Part shown: positions 15,241 to 23,992 of the stretch, one piece after another | How positions within the stretch are numbered: the first letter of the stretch is position 1 | How the letters are laid out: every line of letters begins with the position of its first letter | Origin: Halocatena pleomorpha | GTDB taxonomy: Archaea; Halobacteriota; Halobacteria; Halobacteriales; Haloarculaceae | NCBI RefSeq assembly: GCF_003862495.1 | Contig: NZ_RRCH01000037.1 | Location: 1 to 41,657 of the forward strand | Direction: 5' to 3' | Length of the DNA stretch: 41,657 nucleotides | Made by a program: the position numbers and the translations under genes | Notes under the pieces: generated by a model | What the model was told of the DNA's origin: nothing | Database searches by the model: none | The model's input: only the letters and a program-made list of their open reading frames with translations

Positions 15241-17385
15241 ATGGATGACGGACCCACGCGCGATCGCAGCACGCAACTCGTCGAGGCGCTTACCGACGAG
15301 GAGCGCTATCAATTGCTCAGCGGCGATGCAGATCCAACTGGAACAGCGACGGGATATCTGCCGTCGATCGAGCGACTCGGCATCCCCGCCTTTCGTTTGG
15401 TTGATGGACCAGCCGGTGTACGGATTCCGGGTGAACCGGCAACGGCGTTTCCGGCCCCGATCGCACTGGCGGCCGCATGGGATCCATCGTTAGCCAACGA
15501 ACAGGGGGCTGCAATCGCTCGGGAAGCCCTCGCTTACGGACAGGATGCCGTGTTGGGACCTGGCTTGAATCTCATTCGGACACCTCACTGTGGGCGCAAC
15601 TTCGAGTACTACAGCGAAGATCCGTATCTCACGAGCCGTCTTGGCGTCGCCACTGTAGAGGGCATCCAGTCGGAGGGCGTGATCGCCACCGCGAAACACT
15701 ACGTCGCCAACAATCAGGAGACAGAACGGTATTCGATCAACGCTGACGTCAGCGAGCGCGCGCTCCGAGAGTGTTACCTTCCGGCATTCCGCGCTGTCGT
15801 CGAGGAGGCTGATGTCGGGTCTATTATGACTGCCTATAATCGCGTCAACGATTCACACATGAGCGAACACCGTCGGCTGTTGACGGATGTTCTGCGTGAT
15901 GAGTTCGGCTTTGAGGGGTACGTTGTCTCTGATTGGTTCGGAACCGAAAGCGCAGTCGACGCCGCTAACGCAGGTTTAGACGTTGAGATGCCCGGCGTGG
16001 ATCCGGAGCTGTTTCTCTCCGCCGTTGAGGATGATTCGGCGTTGGAGGCAAACGCAGACCTCGACGACGCACTATCGACTGCGGCTCTGCCCACTATTCC
16101 CTCCGAACCGTGGTTCGGGGAGCCACTGCGCACAGCAGTGGCTGACGGCCGGATTGATTCAACGACAATCGATACAAAACTCCAGCGGTTGCTCGGAACG
16201 ATGGAACGGTTCGGCGTGCTCGACGGAGACAGCGAGGGAGCACTCGACACCGCGGGCCACCGCGAGCTTGCTCGTCGTATCGCAACCGAGGGCTCGGTGT
16301 TGTTGAAAAACGAGGACGTGCTCCCGCTGTCGACTGCTTCGACGATTGCGCTCTGTGGTCCAAACGCCGACGAAACTAAGCGAGGTGGTGGGAGTTCGGA
16401 AGTCATTCCCACTGTCAAAACGTCCCCGCTTGATGGACTCAAAGCACGCGCACCGTCACTGACGTTTGAGCGTGGCGTTGATCCCGTGCCTGAAACCTCG
16501 TTGTTCGATGTCTTCAGCACTGCGGATTCTGCGGACACGACAGCACAAACGAGCATTCCAGCCGCAGTCGACGCCGCAACGGCGGCCGACTGTGCGGTCG
16601 TCGTCGTCCAAGACGACGCAACGGAAGGGCAAGACCGGGATGATCTCCGGTTGCCCGGCGACCAGAACGATCTCGTCGCGTCGGTGGCCGAGGCAGCGTC
16701 CCGGACGGTCGTCGTCGTGCGCGCGAGCGGGCCTGTGGAGTTGCCGTGGCTCGACACCGTCGACGCGGTGCTCGTGACGTGGTATCCCGGTCAAGCTGAC
16801 GGGACAGCGCTCGCTGACGTGCTGTATGGCGACGCCGATCCTGGCGGGCGGCTTCCGGTCACATTCGCTGAGCAGGCACAGTATCCGACAGCACCCACCG
16901 AGCGGTTCCCTGGCAAGGAGGGAACTGTCGCGTACGGAGAGGATGTCTTCGTTGGCTATCCCCACTTCGATTGTGAGTCGATCGAACCATTGTTCCCGTT
17001 TGGTCACGGGTTGAGTTACGCCCGGTTCGAGTACGGCGACGTCACTCTCGACTCCGACGAGCACGACGCCAGTGGACAAACCGTGAGCGTCAGCGTACCC
17101 GTCGAGAACGTTTCCGACCGCGCTGGCACAGAGGTCGTCCAAGCGTATCTGGGGGGTGACACCCTCGATTCTACCGTCACCCGTCCCGAGCGCGAACTCG
17201 CTGCCTTCGAGAAGCTCCATCTCAATCCCGGCGAGCGTCGGATCGTTTCACTGTCGCTCGAAGAACGGTCGTTCGCTCATTACGAGGAATCCGATGGTTG
17301 GACAGTCCCGGCTGGCTCGTATACGATCTCAGTCGGGAGATCGTCACGGGATCTGCGCGCTCAAACTTCAGTTACGATCTCCTGA
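15241..17385 (+). CDS. glycoside hydrolase family 3 beta-glucosidase
   Basis: This retaining glycosidase probably cleaves beta-linked glucosides or xylosides. The 714-residue protein has the GH3 N-terminal barrel (about 1-320) with GRNFEYYSEDPYL, the substrate motif KH (152-153) and the nucleophile Asp231 in VVSDWFG. The alpha/beta sandwich domain follows (about 340-560, with WYPGQADGTALADVLYGD), and a fibronectin III-like C-terminal domain (about 620-705). There is no signal peptide, so the enzyme is probably cytosolic. The order of domains and full length are normal. It stands between a membrane protein gene and ribosomal genes without sugar transporter genes nearby. Confidence 0.92.
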   Translation: MDDGPTRDRSTQLVEALTDEERYQLLSGDADPTGTATGYLPSIERLGIPAFRLVDGPAGVRIPGEPATAFPAPIALAAAWDPSLANEQGAAIAREALAYGQDAVLGPGLNLIRTPHCGRNFEYYSEDPYLTSRLGVATVEGIQSEGVIATAKHYVANNQETERYSINADVSERALRECYLPAFRAVVEEADVGSIMTAYNRVNDSHMSEHRRLLTDVLRDEFGFEGYVVSDWFGTESAVDAANAGLDVEMPGVDPELFLSAVEDDSALEANADLDDALSTAALPTIPSEPWFGEPLRTAVADGRIDSTTIDTKLQRLLGTMERFGVLDGDSEGALDTAGHRELARRIATEGSVLLKNEDVLPLSTASTIALCGPNADETKRGGGSSEVIPTVKTSPLDGLKARAPSLTFERGVDPVPETSLFDVFSTADSADTTAQTSIPAAVDAATAADCAVVVVQDDATEGQDRDDLRLPGDQNDLVASVAEAASRTVVVVRASGPVELPWLDTVDAVLVTWYPGQADGTALADVLYGDADPGGRLPVTFAEQAQYPTAPTERFPGKEGTVAYGEDVFVGYPHFDCESIEPLFPFGHGLSYARFEYGDVTLDSDEHDASGQTVSVSVPVENVSDRAGTEVVQAYLGGDTLDSTVTRPERELAAFEKLHLNPGERRIVSLSLEERSFAHYEESDGWTVPAGSYTISVGRSSRDLRAQTSVTIS

Positions 17386-17393
17386 CTGCGATG

Positions 17394-17663
17394 TCAACGG
17401 TTCATGGCTCGCACTTGAAACCGTTCGTAGCCGCCGTAGGCAATCGTGAGCGCGCCGATCCACCAGTTCCAGCGGTCAGCGAGCCGATCATCGGGAGCGT
17501 CCTGAAGGTTGTCGACGATCACATCGGCCGTGAGTTCGGTGCCCGCGTCTTTCTCGAACCGGTCCGAATCGTACAGGTCGATCGCCTGCCGGATGACGAC
17601 CCGTCGCTCGTCGGGCGTCGAATCGAACACGTCGAGAGCAGTGTCGAGCCGTTCACGGTCCAT
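17394..17663 (-). CDS. conserved small haloarchaeal protein of unknown function
   Basis: The 89-residue acidic protein is mostly helical ([31 protein letters not shown], then [12 protein letters not shown]). It ends with a Trp- and aromatic-rich segment ([19 protein letters not shown]). I do not recognise a named domain. The acidic surface, clean start at ATG 17663 and its own promoter space divergent from S6e argue that it is real. It converges with the glycosidase gene, with 8 bases between the stops. Confidence 0.65.
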   Translation of the reverse strand: MDRERLDTALDVFDSTPDERRVVIRQAIDLYDSDRFEKDAGTELTADVIVDNLQDAPDDRLADRWNWWIGALTIAYGGYERFQVRAMNR

Positions 17664-17764
17664 ACGACAGCTTAGCGTCCGTTGGCTTGGTTCTGTCGGC
17701 AGGGGTGGAACGTCGAGTGGCTCGTTTCAGTACGCTTTTGCCTGCTGACCGACTGACGAAGGAT

Positions 17765-18148
17765 ATGGCCGAGTTTCAGGTTGACGTTGCCGATCCCGAG
17801 GACGGGACGACGCACCAGTTCGAAGTCGATGGACAGACAGCGAACCGATTCGTCGGACGCGAAATCGGAGCCGAGATCGACGCTGGGGCGTTGGGTCTTT
17901 CTGGATACACGATCGAAATCACCGGTGGAACCGACAACGCTGGCCGACCGATGCGGTCGGATGTCGCTGGTCAGGATCTGTCGTCGGTGCTTCTCACTGG
18001 CGGTGTGGGCTTTAACCCCACCGTTGACGGCGAGCGAAAGCGTGTGACCGTTCGTGGCCGAGAAGTCGGGAGCGACGCCCGGCAGATCAACGCGAAGATC
18101 GTCGGTCGTGGCTCCCAGTCGGTTGAGGAACTGATCGAGACGGAGTAA
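17765..18148 (+). CDS. rps6e: 30S ribosomal protein S6e
   Basis: This is a small-subunit ribosomal protein of archaea and eukaryotes. The 127-residue protein begins [14 protein letters not shown] and has [22 protein letters not shown] and [11 protein letters not shown], which are S6e landmarks. The C-terminal eukaryotic phosphorylated tail is absent, as expected for archaea. ATG 17765 is the family start; the frame is open 26 codons upstream, but without similarity. It is followed by two haloarchaeal conserved genes on the same strand. Confidence 0.95.
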   Translation: MAEFQVDVADPEDGTTHQFEVDGQTANRFVGREIGAEIDAGALGLSGYTIEITGGTDNAGRPMRSDVAGQDLSSVLLTGGVGFNPTVDGERKRVTVRGREVGSDARQINAKIVGRGSQSVEELIETE

Positions 18149-18177
18149 CACCGTTCGGCATTCACTCTTTCAGATCT

Positions 18178-18618
18178 GTGTCTGACCGTATTCCTCACGA
18201 TCATCCGTCGATTGACACCGTCCGCGCAACGATCGATCGCGCGGGTTCGATGGCCCACCCAAAGCTCGTGCTCCCTGCGGAGCCGTCGCTGTTTCCTGCG
18301 GGTATCGTTCACATCACGTTAGACGGCCAGCAGTATCGCGCTCGCATCGAGCGGAGCTTCGATGACACGCCGGAGATCCGAAGCGTGTACGACAACGCTC
18401 GCCTCGTCCGTGATGGGGCGCGTGAACAGAGCGTGAACCGACTTCGGGAATGGTTCGACGAGGGCGATCTCGACTACGGTCGGTCGATTCACGTCGACAT
18501 CATCGAACCCGGTCACCAGTACGCCGTCAGGCGACCAGGCGCGACTGCAGTGTACGCGGTCGTCCCACAACCCGATCAGTCGCTGTCCGATATCGCTGAC
18601 AGCCTCGAAGATCACTGA
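18178..18618 (+). CDS. DUF7112-like conserved haloarchaeal protein
   Basis: The 146-residue protein starts at GTG 18178, 29 bases after S6e. It shows HPSIDTVRATIDRAGSMAHPKLVLPAE, a short beta-rich middle (GIVHITLDGQQYRARIERSFD) and GRSIHVDIIEPGHQYAVRRPG. I associate this pattern with a haloarchaea-only family (DUF7112, from memory). The function is unknown. Its place after S6e and before a DUF5807-like gene, all on one strand, suggests a conserved unit. Confidence 0.68.
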   Translation: MSDRIPHDHPSIDTVRATIDRAGSMAHPKLVLPAEPSLFPAGIVHITLDGQQYRARIERSFDDTPEIRSVYDNARLVRDGAREQSVNRLREWFDEGDLDYGRSIHVDIIEPGHQYAVRRPGATAVYAVVPQPDQSLSDIADSLEDH

Positions 18619-18672
18619 GGCGCCACAGTTAGGAGTAGGTCGACTTTTCCGTTCACGGTCGCTATCCGGCGT

Positions 18673-19110
18673 ATGGATCAACGACACCACGCGTTCCTTT
18701 CCGGAAAACGCCCGGACGACGTGCTCATCTACCTGAGCGACGCCGCCGTCTCTGACGGCGAGGCACTTGCCGAGCACGGCACTCGCGTTGACGGCGGTAC
18801 GGTGCTCGTGCTTCCCGGGGATCAAGGACGAAGCGTGTTCGAACAGGCCGTTGGTGTGCCTCCCATGACGTTCGCGGGCACAGCCATGGAGACCGACGGA
18901 ACCGTTCGCAACGACTGTACCGGTGGCGAGTGTCCCAACGCAGATCCGGAGACCGAGCACCGGGTGCGCGTGCTTCTCGCCTTCGCAGAGGAACAGAACG
19001 AGGACGCTGGCGGACTGTACGCCGAGGGCGACGTGATTCACGCTTACGCTGGCTGTACCTGTGACGCGACGTATTCCGACCGGTGGGTAGTCGAACAGTC
19101 GGAATCGTAG
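18673..19110 (+). CDS. DUF5807-like conserved haloarchaeal protein
   Basis: The 145-residue acidic protein contains FLSGKRPDDVLIYLSDAAV, a middle VLVLPGDQGRSVFEQAVG, and a cysteine-bearing stretch (NDCTGGECPNADPETEHRVRVLLAFAEEQNE) before CTCDATYSDRWV. The four cysteines could bind a metal. I associate it with DUF5807 of haloarchaea from memory. No biochemical function is known. It follows the DUF7112-like gene by 54 bases and converges on the phosphate permease. Confidence 0.65.
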   Translation: MDQRHHAFLSGKRPDDVLIYLSDAAVSDGEALAEHGTRVDGGTVLVLPGDQGRSVFEQAVGVPPMTFAGTAMETDGTVRNDCTGGECPNADPETEHRVRVLLAFAEEQNEDAGGLYAEGDVIHAYAGCTCDATYSDRWVVEQSES

Positions 19111-19156
19111 CGCCGCGTTCACCGAGCTACAGGCCACATTGCGCGCTGATCAGATC

Positions 19157-20344
19157 TCACAAGCCGACGAAGAACTCGAACAGCAGATACGCCGCGACTG
19201 CTGCAAACGAGGGCGTGAGCATCCAGAGAACGACCACCCGAGCGGTCGCTGACGGATCGAACAGCTCTCGGGCCGAAAACGTGTTCGGATCTTGCACGCC
19301 GATTTCGGGTACCCCGTCGCCGGTCTCTGCCTCTGCTGTCGACGCCGACGCTGATGGGTTCGAGCGATTCCTGCGGTCGGAACCGACGGCATCGACAGCC
19401 GCGTTTGCCAACGTCACGGACCGTGTCGCCCGTCCCCACCCAAGTCCGACGATACACATCGTCGCGCTGACCGCCAATGAGGCCGGGATCCCGAGCTGGG
19501 AGAGGAACGTGATGAGCGAGGCACTCACGATCTCGACGATCAAGGCGGCGAGAATCGGCAGATCAGTCAGGTCATTGCCGACCGTATCGAGCGTCCGACG
19601 GGCGATAGAGAACGCCCCGATTCCGATGGCGACGCTCGCCAATACGACTCCCGCGTTCATTCCGATGGCTTCGTTTCCAACGAGCGGCGCGACCGCATTC
19701 GCGGCGTTTGACGCCCCCGCCGCGAACGCCATATAGCACGCAACCACGATGACCAGCGCGCTCGCCAGTAGCTCTTTGGTCGTCGTTCCGTCTCCGATCG
19801 AGACGCGCGGATACGAACCGCTCCAGTCGATGTCGACCAACGATCCGTCGCTCTGATCGACCGGAAACCGAACGGCGAGGTGTGGATACAGATACCGACC
19901 GACGACGGCACAGATCCAGAAGGCGAGAATCGGAGCGATCAGCCACCAGACAACGATCCGGCCGAGGACATCCCATCGAAGTGTCCCCGACGCCACGCCC
20001 AATCCGGCGACGGCACCGACGGCCGTCATCGACGTTGAGGCCGGAACGCCCGACAGATTCGAGACGAGCAACGCCAACCCGACGAACAACAGAACGCCCG
20101 CTGCGGCTTCGAGGGTGTAAACGCTCTGTGGCACGACCTTGACGCTGATCGTTCTGATCACGTTTTTCCCCCACGTAAATCCGCCAGCGAACGCGAACAC
20201 TGTCATCAGGGCTGCGGCACCGAGTTTCGAGATGGATCTGCTTCCGACTGCGGGACCGAAGGCGACGCCGGTTGATGAGCCGCCGATGTTGATACCAACG
20301 AACACCGCTGTTCCCATTGCAAAGAGGAGCAGAACACTCTCCAT
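19157..20344 (-). CDS. pit: PiT-family inorganic phosphate permease
   Basis: This membrane protein imports phosphate, usually with H+ or Na+. The 395-residue protein has about ten hydrophobic helices. The two PiT signature repeats appear in modified form, GINIGGSSTGVAFGPAVG near the N-terminus and GASNAANAVAPLVGNEAI in the second half. A polar loop separates the halves, and an acidic low-complexity segment precedes the last helices. The GANDVANA motif is altered in the first repeat. It lies 20 bases downstream of the next gene on the minus strand, so the two are probably co-transcribed. Confidence 0.88.
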   Translation of the reverse strand: MESVLLLFAMGTAVFVGINIGGSSTGVAFGPAVGSRSISKLGAAALMTVFAFAGGFTWGKNVIRTISVKVVPQSVYTLEAAAGVLLFVGLALLVSNLSGVPASTSMTAVGAVAGLGVASGTLRWDVLGRIVVWWLIAPILAFWICAVVGRYLYPHLAVRFPVDQSDGSLVDIDWSGSYPRVSIGDGTTTKELLASALVIVVACYMAFAAGASNAANAVAPLVGNEAIGMNAGVVLASVAIGIGAFSIARRTLDTVGNDLTDLPILAALIVEIVSASLITFLSQLGIPASLAVSATMCIVGLGWGRATRSVTLANAAVDAVGSDRRNRSNPSASASTAEAETGDGVPEIGVQDPNTFSARELFDPSATARVVVLWMLTPSFAAVAAYLLFEFFVGL

Positions 20345-20364
20345 GTGATGACTACAGAACGCTA

Positions 20365-20955
20365 TTACTTCCGTCGTTTGATAACAGCGGCGGCTTCTTC
20401 TGCGGCCTGTCGCCAGCCGTACCCCCGGGTGTAGACGTGGCGCTTATTGTCGACGACCGCCTCGGGATCCGCTTCCTCGAATCCCCCTCGATTCCACGCT
20501 CCGGACTCACGGAGCCAGTCCGCGACATACTCGCGCGTTTCGTTCCATGAGAGACCGACCATCTCATAATACGCGATGAGCGCGAAGACAGCGTGATCGT
20601 GACAGCCCGGAACGCTCCCTTGCTCGTAGATGAGTCCCAGCGGCTCTTGAGAGGGAACGGCGATCTGCTCTTTGAACTCCGACGGCGTAAGCAACTCCAG
20701 CGCACCGCCGGGCGTTTCACGGACGCGCTGGTCGTGCCGGAGCCGACTGAGTATGGCGGAATGCAAGCGATCCCACCGACCGGGTGACTCCTCGCGGAGC
20801 CTGCCCTCGCGTTGTGCTCCCTGTGCGAGCGTGCTCAGAATATCGATGTACGCCGCCTCGATGTCGGTCCACGGTGTCCCATCGAACCGACAGTCGGGCG
20901 TGTGGAGGTTCGTCGTTGTTCGACACTCCGGACACGGATACTGAAACTGCGCCAC
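20365..20955 (-). CDS. conserved haloarchaeal protein with N-terminal zinc knuckle
   Basis: The 196-residue protein starts with MAQFQYPCPECRTTT (GTG 20955) and has another Cys in HTPDCRF, which suggests a small metal site at residues 7-20. The rest is helical, with RLHSAILSRLRHDQRVRETPGG and GLIYEQGSVPGCHDHAVFALIAYYEMVG. The C-terminus has a basic patch (RQAAEEAAAVIKRRK). I recognise no named function. The GTG is chosen since upstream codons lie in the promoter region shared with the divergent priL. It is followed by pit after 20 bases. Confidence 0.65.
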   Translation of the reverse strand: MAQFQYPCPECRTTTNLHTPDCRFDGTPWTDIEAAYIDILSTLAQGAQREGRLREESPGRWDRLHSAILSRLRHDQRVRETPGGALELLTPSEFKEQIAVPSQEPLGLIYEQGSVPGCHDHAVFALIAYYEMVGLSWNETREYVADWLRESGAWNRGGFEEADPEAVVDNKRHVYTRGYGWRQAAEEAAAVIKRRK

Positions 20956-21066
20956 GAACGCTGCGTTTGCTCTCGGAGTACAATACCGTTCGGATCCCGA
21001 CCGCCCAGACAGTGGTACCTTCTTGTCGACCGCCGTGTTTATTCGCTGGCACGGCGAAGCGGGGAC

Positions 21067-22083
21067 ATGGACGCCTACCACGCCCGCTACCCGTTTCTCG
21101 ACGCGGCCCGCGACGCCGTTGCCAACGCGGACGTGGACCTCAGTTCGCTCGTGAGAACCGACAACGCAGTGGTCGAACGAGGCCGAGAACGGGTGATACG
21201 CGCGCTCACCGAGGGCACCGTCGAATCCGAGCGTCGTGTTTCGTCCCGAACTGAGCTGTTGTCATACCCCGTCGCGCGGATGCTGGTCTCCGTACTGGAA
21301 ACCCCCGGTGCGGTGGAAAAATACGCGGCCATCGAGGCAGCGACCGCCCACACACGCATCAGCGAGGAGGTGACAACACGGACGGACCGGCGCACTGATC
21401 GGTCGTTCTCGCTTGAAACGGTGTTAGCGGAACTAGGATTGGACGACGATGTCCAGCAATTAGACCGTCGGAACCGCCGTGAGACGGCTGCGTATCGCAT
21501 TTCTGTCGATCGGTATCTCCAGTTCGTGCCCGAGGAAGACGGATGGTCACTCGTCCAACGCGAACTAGCTGATGGTTCCGTCTCCGTGAGCCAGTCGGAA
21601 CTCCTCGAACTTCTCCGGAAAGCCATTGAGGCGCGAGTGCTCGATGGACTCCCGTTCGATGTCCCCCCAGAAATCGCAGAACCGCTCCGCCCAGCCGTTC
21701 GGGAGATCCGAACTCAACTCGTCGGCGTCGAACATCCCGACGCAATCGATCGCTTCGAACCAGACGCGTTCCCCGACTGCATCGCCACGCTCCTCCGACG
21801 GGCCGGTGAGGAACCCCTCGATCAGGTAGAGCGGTTCACGCTCATCACATTCCTCTCCGGCGTCGGCCAGTCGCCCGAGACGATCCCCGAGATCTGTGGT
21901 ATCGACGACGAACAGTTCCTTTACGCCTCACAACGGTTGGCAGGCCAAGCGATCCCCTTCTCGCCACCGAGCTTCGACACGATGCGCGCGCACGGCGTCT
22001 GTGAGGGCGACCACCCTGACTACGATCATCCACTCGAAGCCTACGTCGCAGCACTCCCGGCCGTCTCCGAAGACACCGAGTGA
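21067..22083 (+). CDS. priL: DNA primase large subunit PriL (Fe-S ligands incomplete)
   Basis: PriL partners PriS to start DNA and RNA primers in archaeal replication. The 338-residue protein has the family N-terminus (YHARYPFLDAARDAV), RVSSRTELLSYPVARMLVSVLE, and the C-terminal RFTLITFLSGVG. Archaeal PriL normally has four C-terminal cysteines that bind a 4Fe-4S cluster. Here Cys238 (FPDC) and Cys312 (GVC) remain. The second position is Phe303 (PPSF), and the fourth position is absent in the DHPDYDHPLEAY segment. An extra Cys lies in EICGIDD. ATG 21067 starts the family N-terminus. It is divergent from the pit pair and followed by a SWIM gene. Confidence 0.9.
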   Translation: MDAYHARYPFLDAARDAVANADVDLSSLVRTDNAVVERGRERVIRALTEGTVESERRVSSRTELLSYPVARMLVSVLETPGAVEKYAAIEAATAHTRISEEVTTRTDRRTDRSFSLETVLAELGLDDDVQQLDRRNRRETAAYRISVDRYLQFVPEEDGWSLVQRELADGSVSVSQSELLELLRKAIEARVLDGLPFDVPPEIAEPLRPAVREIRTQLVGVEHPDAIDRFEPDAFPDCIATLLRRAGEEPLDQVERFTLITFLSGVGQSPETIPEICGIDDEQFLYASQRLAGQAIPFSPPSFDTMRAHGVCEGDHPDYDHPLEAYVAALPAVSEDTE

Positions 22084-22161
22084 TCCACCAGCGGGAACGG
22101 GCGTATGGTTCATACTGTTCCAACACCTACGTTTCGTGTGGAACTCAGTTCACGAAACATC

Positions 22162-22827
22162 ATGACGCATCCAGAACACCCACCAGCGTCATCGGCGGTC
22201 GCTCTCGCTCCGGACACCCGTCGCCTCCCGCCGCGGGCGGCGCGGGCATGGACGGAAAAAATGCGCGTTAGAGCGCTTGGAGACGGAAGATACGTCGTCG
22301 TTGGTCAGAGTGATTCGGCGTACGAAGTCGATCTTCAGTCGGGGTGGTGTACGTGTCCCGACCACCAGTATCGAGGCGAGAGATGTAAGCATCTCCGACG
22401 GGTTGCACTCGAAATAACAGGGGGTCGTCTCCCAGATCCTGACCGCCGGGCCACCACCTGTATGGCCTGTGGCCGACGGGCGTTCGTCCGGTCTGAGGAG
22501 CCAGCAGTTTGTGAGTCGTGTCGGTTCACACCGGGAACGACCGTTCGTGATCGAGAAACCGACGACCTACTCGTCGTGGTCGAACAGACCGGGGACCGAA
22601 CGGATTGCGTACTGATCGATGAAGGAACCGTTGCCGACTACCCGACAAACGTCGGGTATCCCCACGGAGATCCGGTCGTTATGTGTGTCTATCCCTTCTC
22701 CGGGCCCGCAGACGAACCGTTCGAACAGCAACAGCAGTACGCGTTTCCACACTCACGGCTCAAACGAGAATGGCGGCCCCAGCGGGACGAACGTGATTTT
22801 CCGGTAGTGCCCGCTAGTAGTCCGTAA
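22162..22827 (+). CDS. SWIM zinc-finger protein
   Basis: The 221-residue protein has a SWIM motif ([15 protein letters not shown], about residues 68-82) typical of proteins that bind DNA or partner proteins. A small zinc ribbon (CMACGRR...CESC) follows, and the C-terminal part is beta-rich with [22 protein letters not shown]. The start is uncertain: ATG 22162 is chosen, and ATG 22105 is 19 codons upstream in frame. It follows priL by 78 bases and overlaps the hjc 3' end tail-to-tail by 14 bases. A link to DNA replication or repair is suggested by its neighbours only. Confidence 0.8.
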   Translation: MTHPEHPPASSAVALAPDTRRLPPRAARAWTEKMRVRALGDGRYVVVGQSDSAYEVDLQSGWCTCPDHQYRGERCKHLRRVALEITGGRLPDPDRRATTCMACGRRAFVRSEEPAVCESCRFTPGTTVRDRETDDLLVVVEQTGDRTDCVLIDEGTVADYPTNVGYPHGDPVVMCVYPFSGPADEPFEQQQQYAFPHSRLKREWRPQRDERDFPVVPASSP

Positions 22828-23233
22828 TCGTCGTTTTCGTGGATTCGCCCGTGAGTTCGGTGAGATCCGTCCCCGAAGAGAGTGCTGTCTCGCGTTTCAC
22901 GCGGTAGTTTCCTCCGTCGGTGACGTGGAGATCCCCCGGATGAAAGAAGTACCAGTCTTCCCGGTCGAACCGCACGCCGATACGGGGTTTTGCACCAAAA
23001 TTCTGCGCGAAGAAAACGAGGCTTTCCACTTCTTCTCCAGAAAGATAGATCGGATTGCCGGCACTCGATTTCGCCTCGATCGCGTAAAACGCCGATCCGT
23101 TGCCTGCGAGCACGTCCGGTAGCTCCCGCTCGGTCGCGCTCCCACTCGCGGGCGCGCGCATCACCGCGAATCCGCGCTCGTCGAGTCGGTTGACAAGCTC
23201 TCGTTCTCGCCGCTCACCCTTGCGATTCGCCAT
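22814..23233 (-). CDS. hjc: Holliday junction resolvase Hjc
   Basis: Hjc cleaves four-way DNA junctions during recombination. The 139-residue protein has the archaeal nuclease core: a basic N-terminus with [18 protein letters not shown] (catalytic Glu), [12 protein letters not shown] (catalytic Asp) and YAIEAKSS (Glu-x-Lys). The C-terminal tail (from about residue 110) has no clear motif and is longer than in some archaea. ATG 23233 or 23236 both serve; the shorter is given. The 3' end overlaps the SWIM gene on the opposite strand. Confidence 0.92.
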   Translation of the reverse strand: MANRKGERRERELVNRLDERGFAVMRAPASGSATERELPDVLAGNGSAFYAIEAKSSAGNPIYLSGEEVESLVFFAQNFGAKPRIGVRFDREDWYFFHPGDLHVTDGGNYRVKRETALSSGTDLTELTGESTKTTITDY

Positions 23234-23257
23234 CATATCCGTCTCTTGGGGGGACAC

Positions 23258-23622
23258 CTAAAGGGGTAGCGGTCGCTTCGAACTCCTTTCGCCCATCAAC
23301 TCCGTTCCCGTTTCCTGATGATCCTTTAGGAACCTAAGCGAATTTAGTATTATTAATAATTATGTTTATAGTGAAGGGCGTCGTTGTACCGATACGCGCC
23401 ACACGGTGCAGATCGATCATGACACGCTACACTGACATCGAGAACACAGGAACGCCGACGGTCCCGCTCCTCTACAGCAACGACAGCGCCGAAACGATGC
23501 AGGAGTTGGTTTGGAGCCACCGGTTGGAGTGAGTGTCTCCAGTCTGCGTTTCTATCCGCCACAACACAAAGGGCTTGAGCGTTGCGCTGCCAGTTCGGAT
23601 ATGGTATCGAAAGGGAGTGTGT
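23258..23622. other. 365-base gap with a strong AT-rich promoter and one small ORF
   Basis: The stretch 23341-23369 is very AT-rich (TATTATTAATAATTATG) and is a good promoter candidate. The only ORF worth noting is the 37-residue frame at 23419. Nothing else is seen. Confidence 0.4.
23419..23532 (+). CDS. possible 37-residue small protein
   Basis: From ATG 23419 the frame reads MTRYTDIENTGTPTVPLLYS, then NDSAETMQELVWSHRLE. In-frame starts also exist upstream at GTG 23371 and ATG 23362, but these sit on the AT-rich promoter. Composition is plausible for a small haloarchaeal protein. No family is recognised. It could be a remnant. Confidence 0.28.
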   Translation: MTRYTDIENTGTPTVPLLYSNDSAETMQELVWSHRLE

Positions 23623-23862
23623 ATGCCTAATCCGTTCTCACAATCCCCAGAGTTCCGGAAGTTCGCGTTGTATCGCCACGAAGACGCCTCGGGTGTGTCC
23701 GGCACCGGAATCGTCGCTTACGGTGTGCAGTTTCCGCCACCCAACGGGAAATGTGTCGTCGCGTGGATCACTGATGTCGGCAGCGTCAGCGTCTACGACA
23801 ATATGAATGACGTACAAGCTGTCCACGGCCACGAGGGCGATACCGACGTTATCTGGGAGTGA
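23623..23862 (+). CDS. small conserved protein with HEDASGVSGTG motif
   Basis: The 79-residue protein starts at ATG 23623 and contains FALYRHEDASGVSGTGIVAYGVQF, then CVVAWITDVGSVSVYDNMNDVQAVHGHEG. This layout occurs in many small haloarchaeal and some phage-linked proteins of unknown role, and looks like an SH3-like beta barrel. ATG 23623 is the family start. The frame is open 30 codons upstream without similarity. Confidence 0.7.
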   Translation: MPNPFSQSPEFRKFALYRHEDASGVSGTGIVAYGVQFPPPNGKCVVAWITDVGSVSVYDNMNDVQAVHGHEGDTDVIWE

Positions 23863-23992
23863 TATTGCTGCCGTTTTAGTTGTGGCGCGCTTCTGGCCGG
23901 TCACGACCAGCTGACAGCCGATCGTTGAGTCTCACGCCGTAAACGACGTAGAGGAGCCAATGGTCGTTCACACTCGCTGTTTCTGGTGTGAC

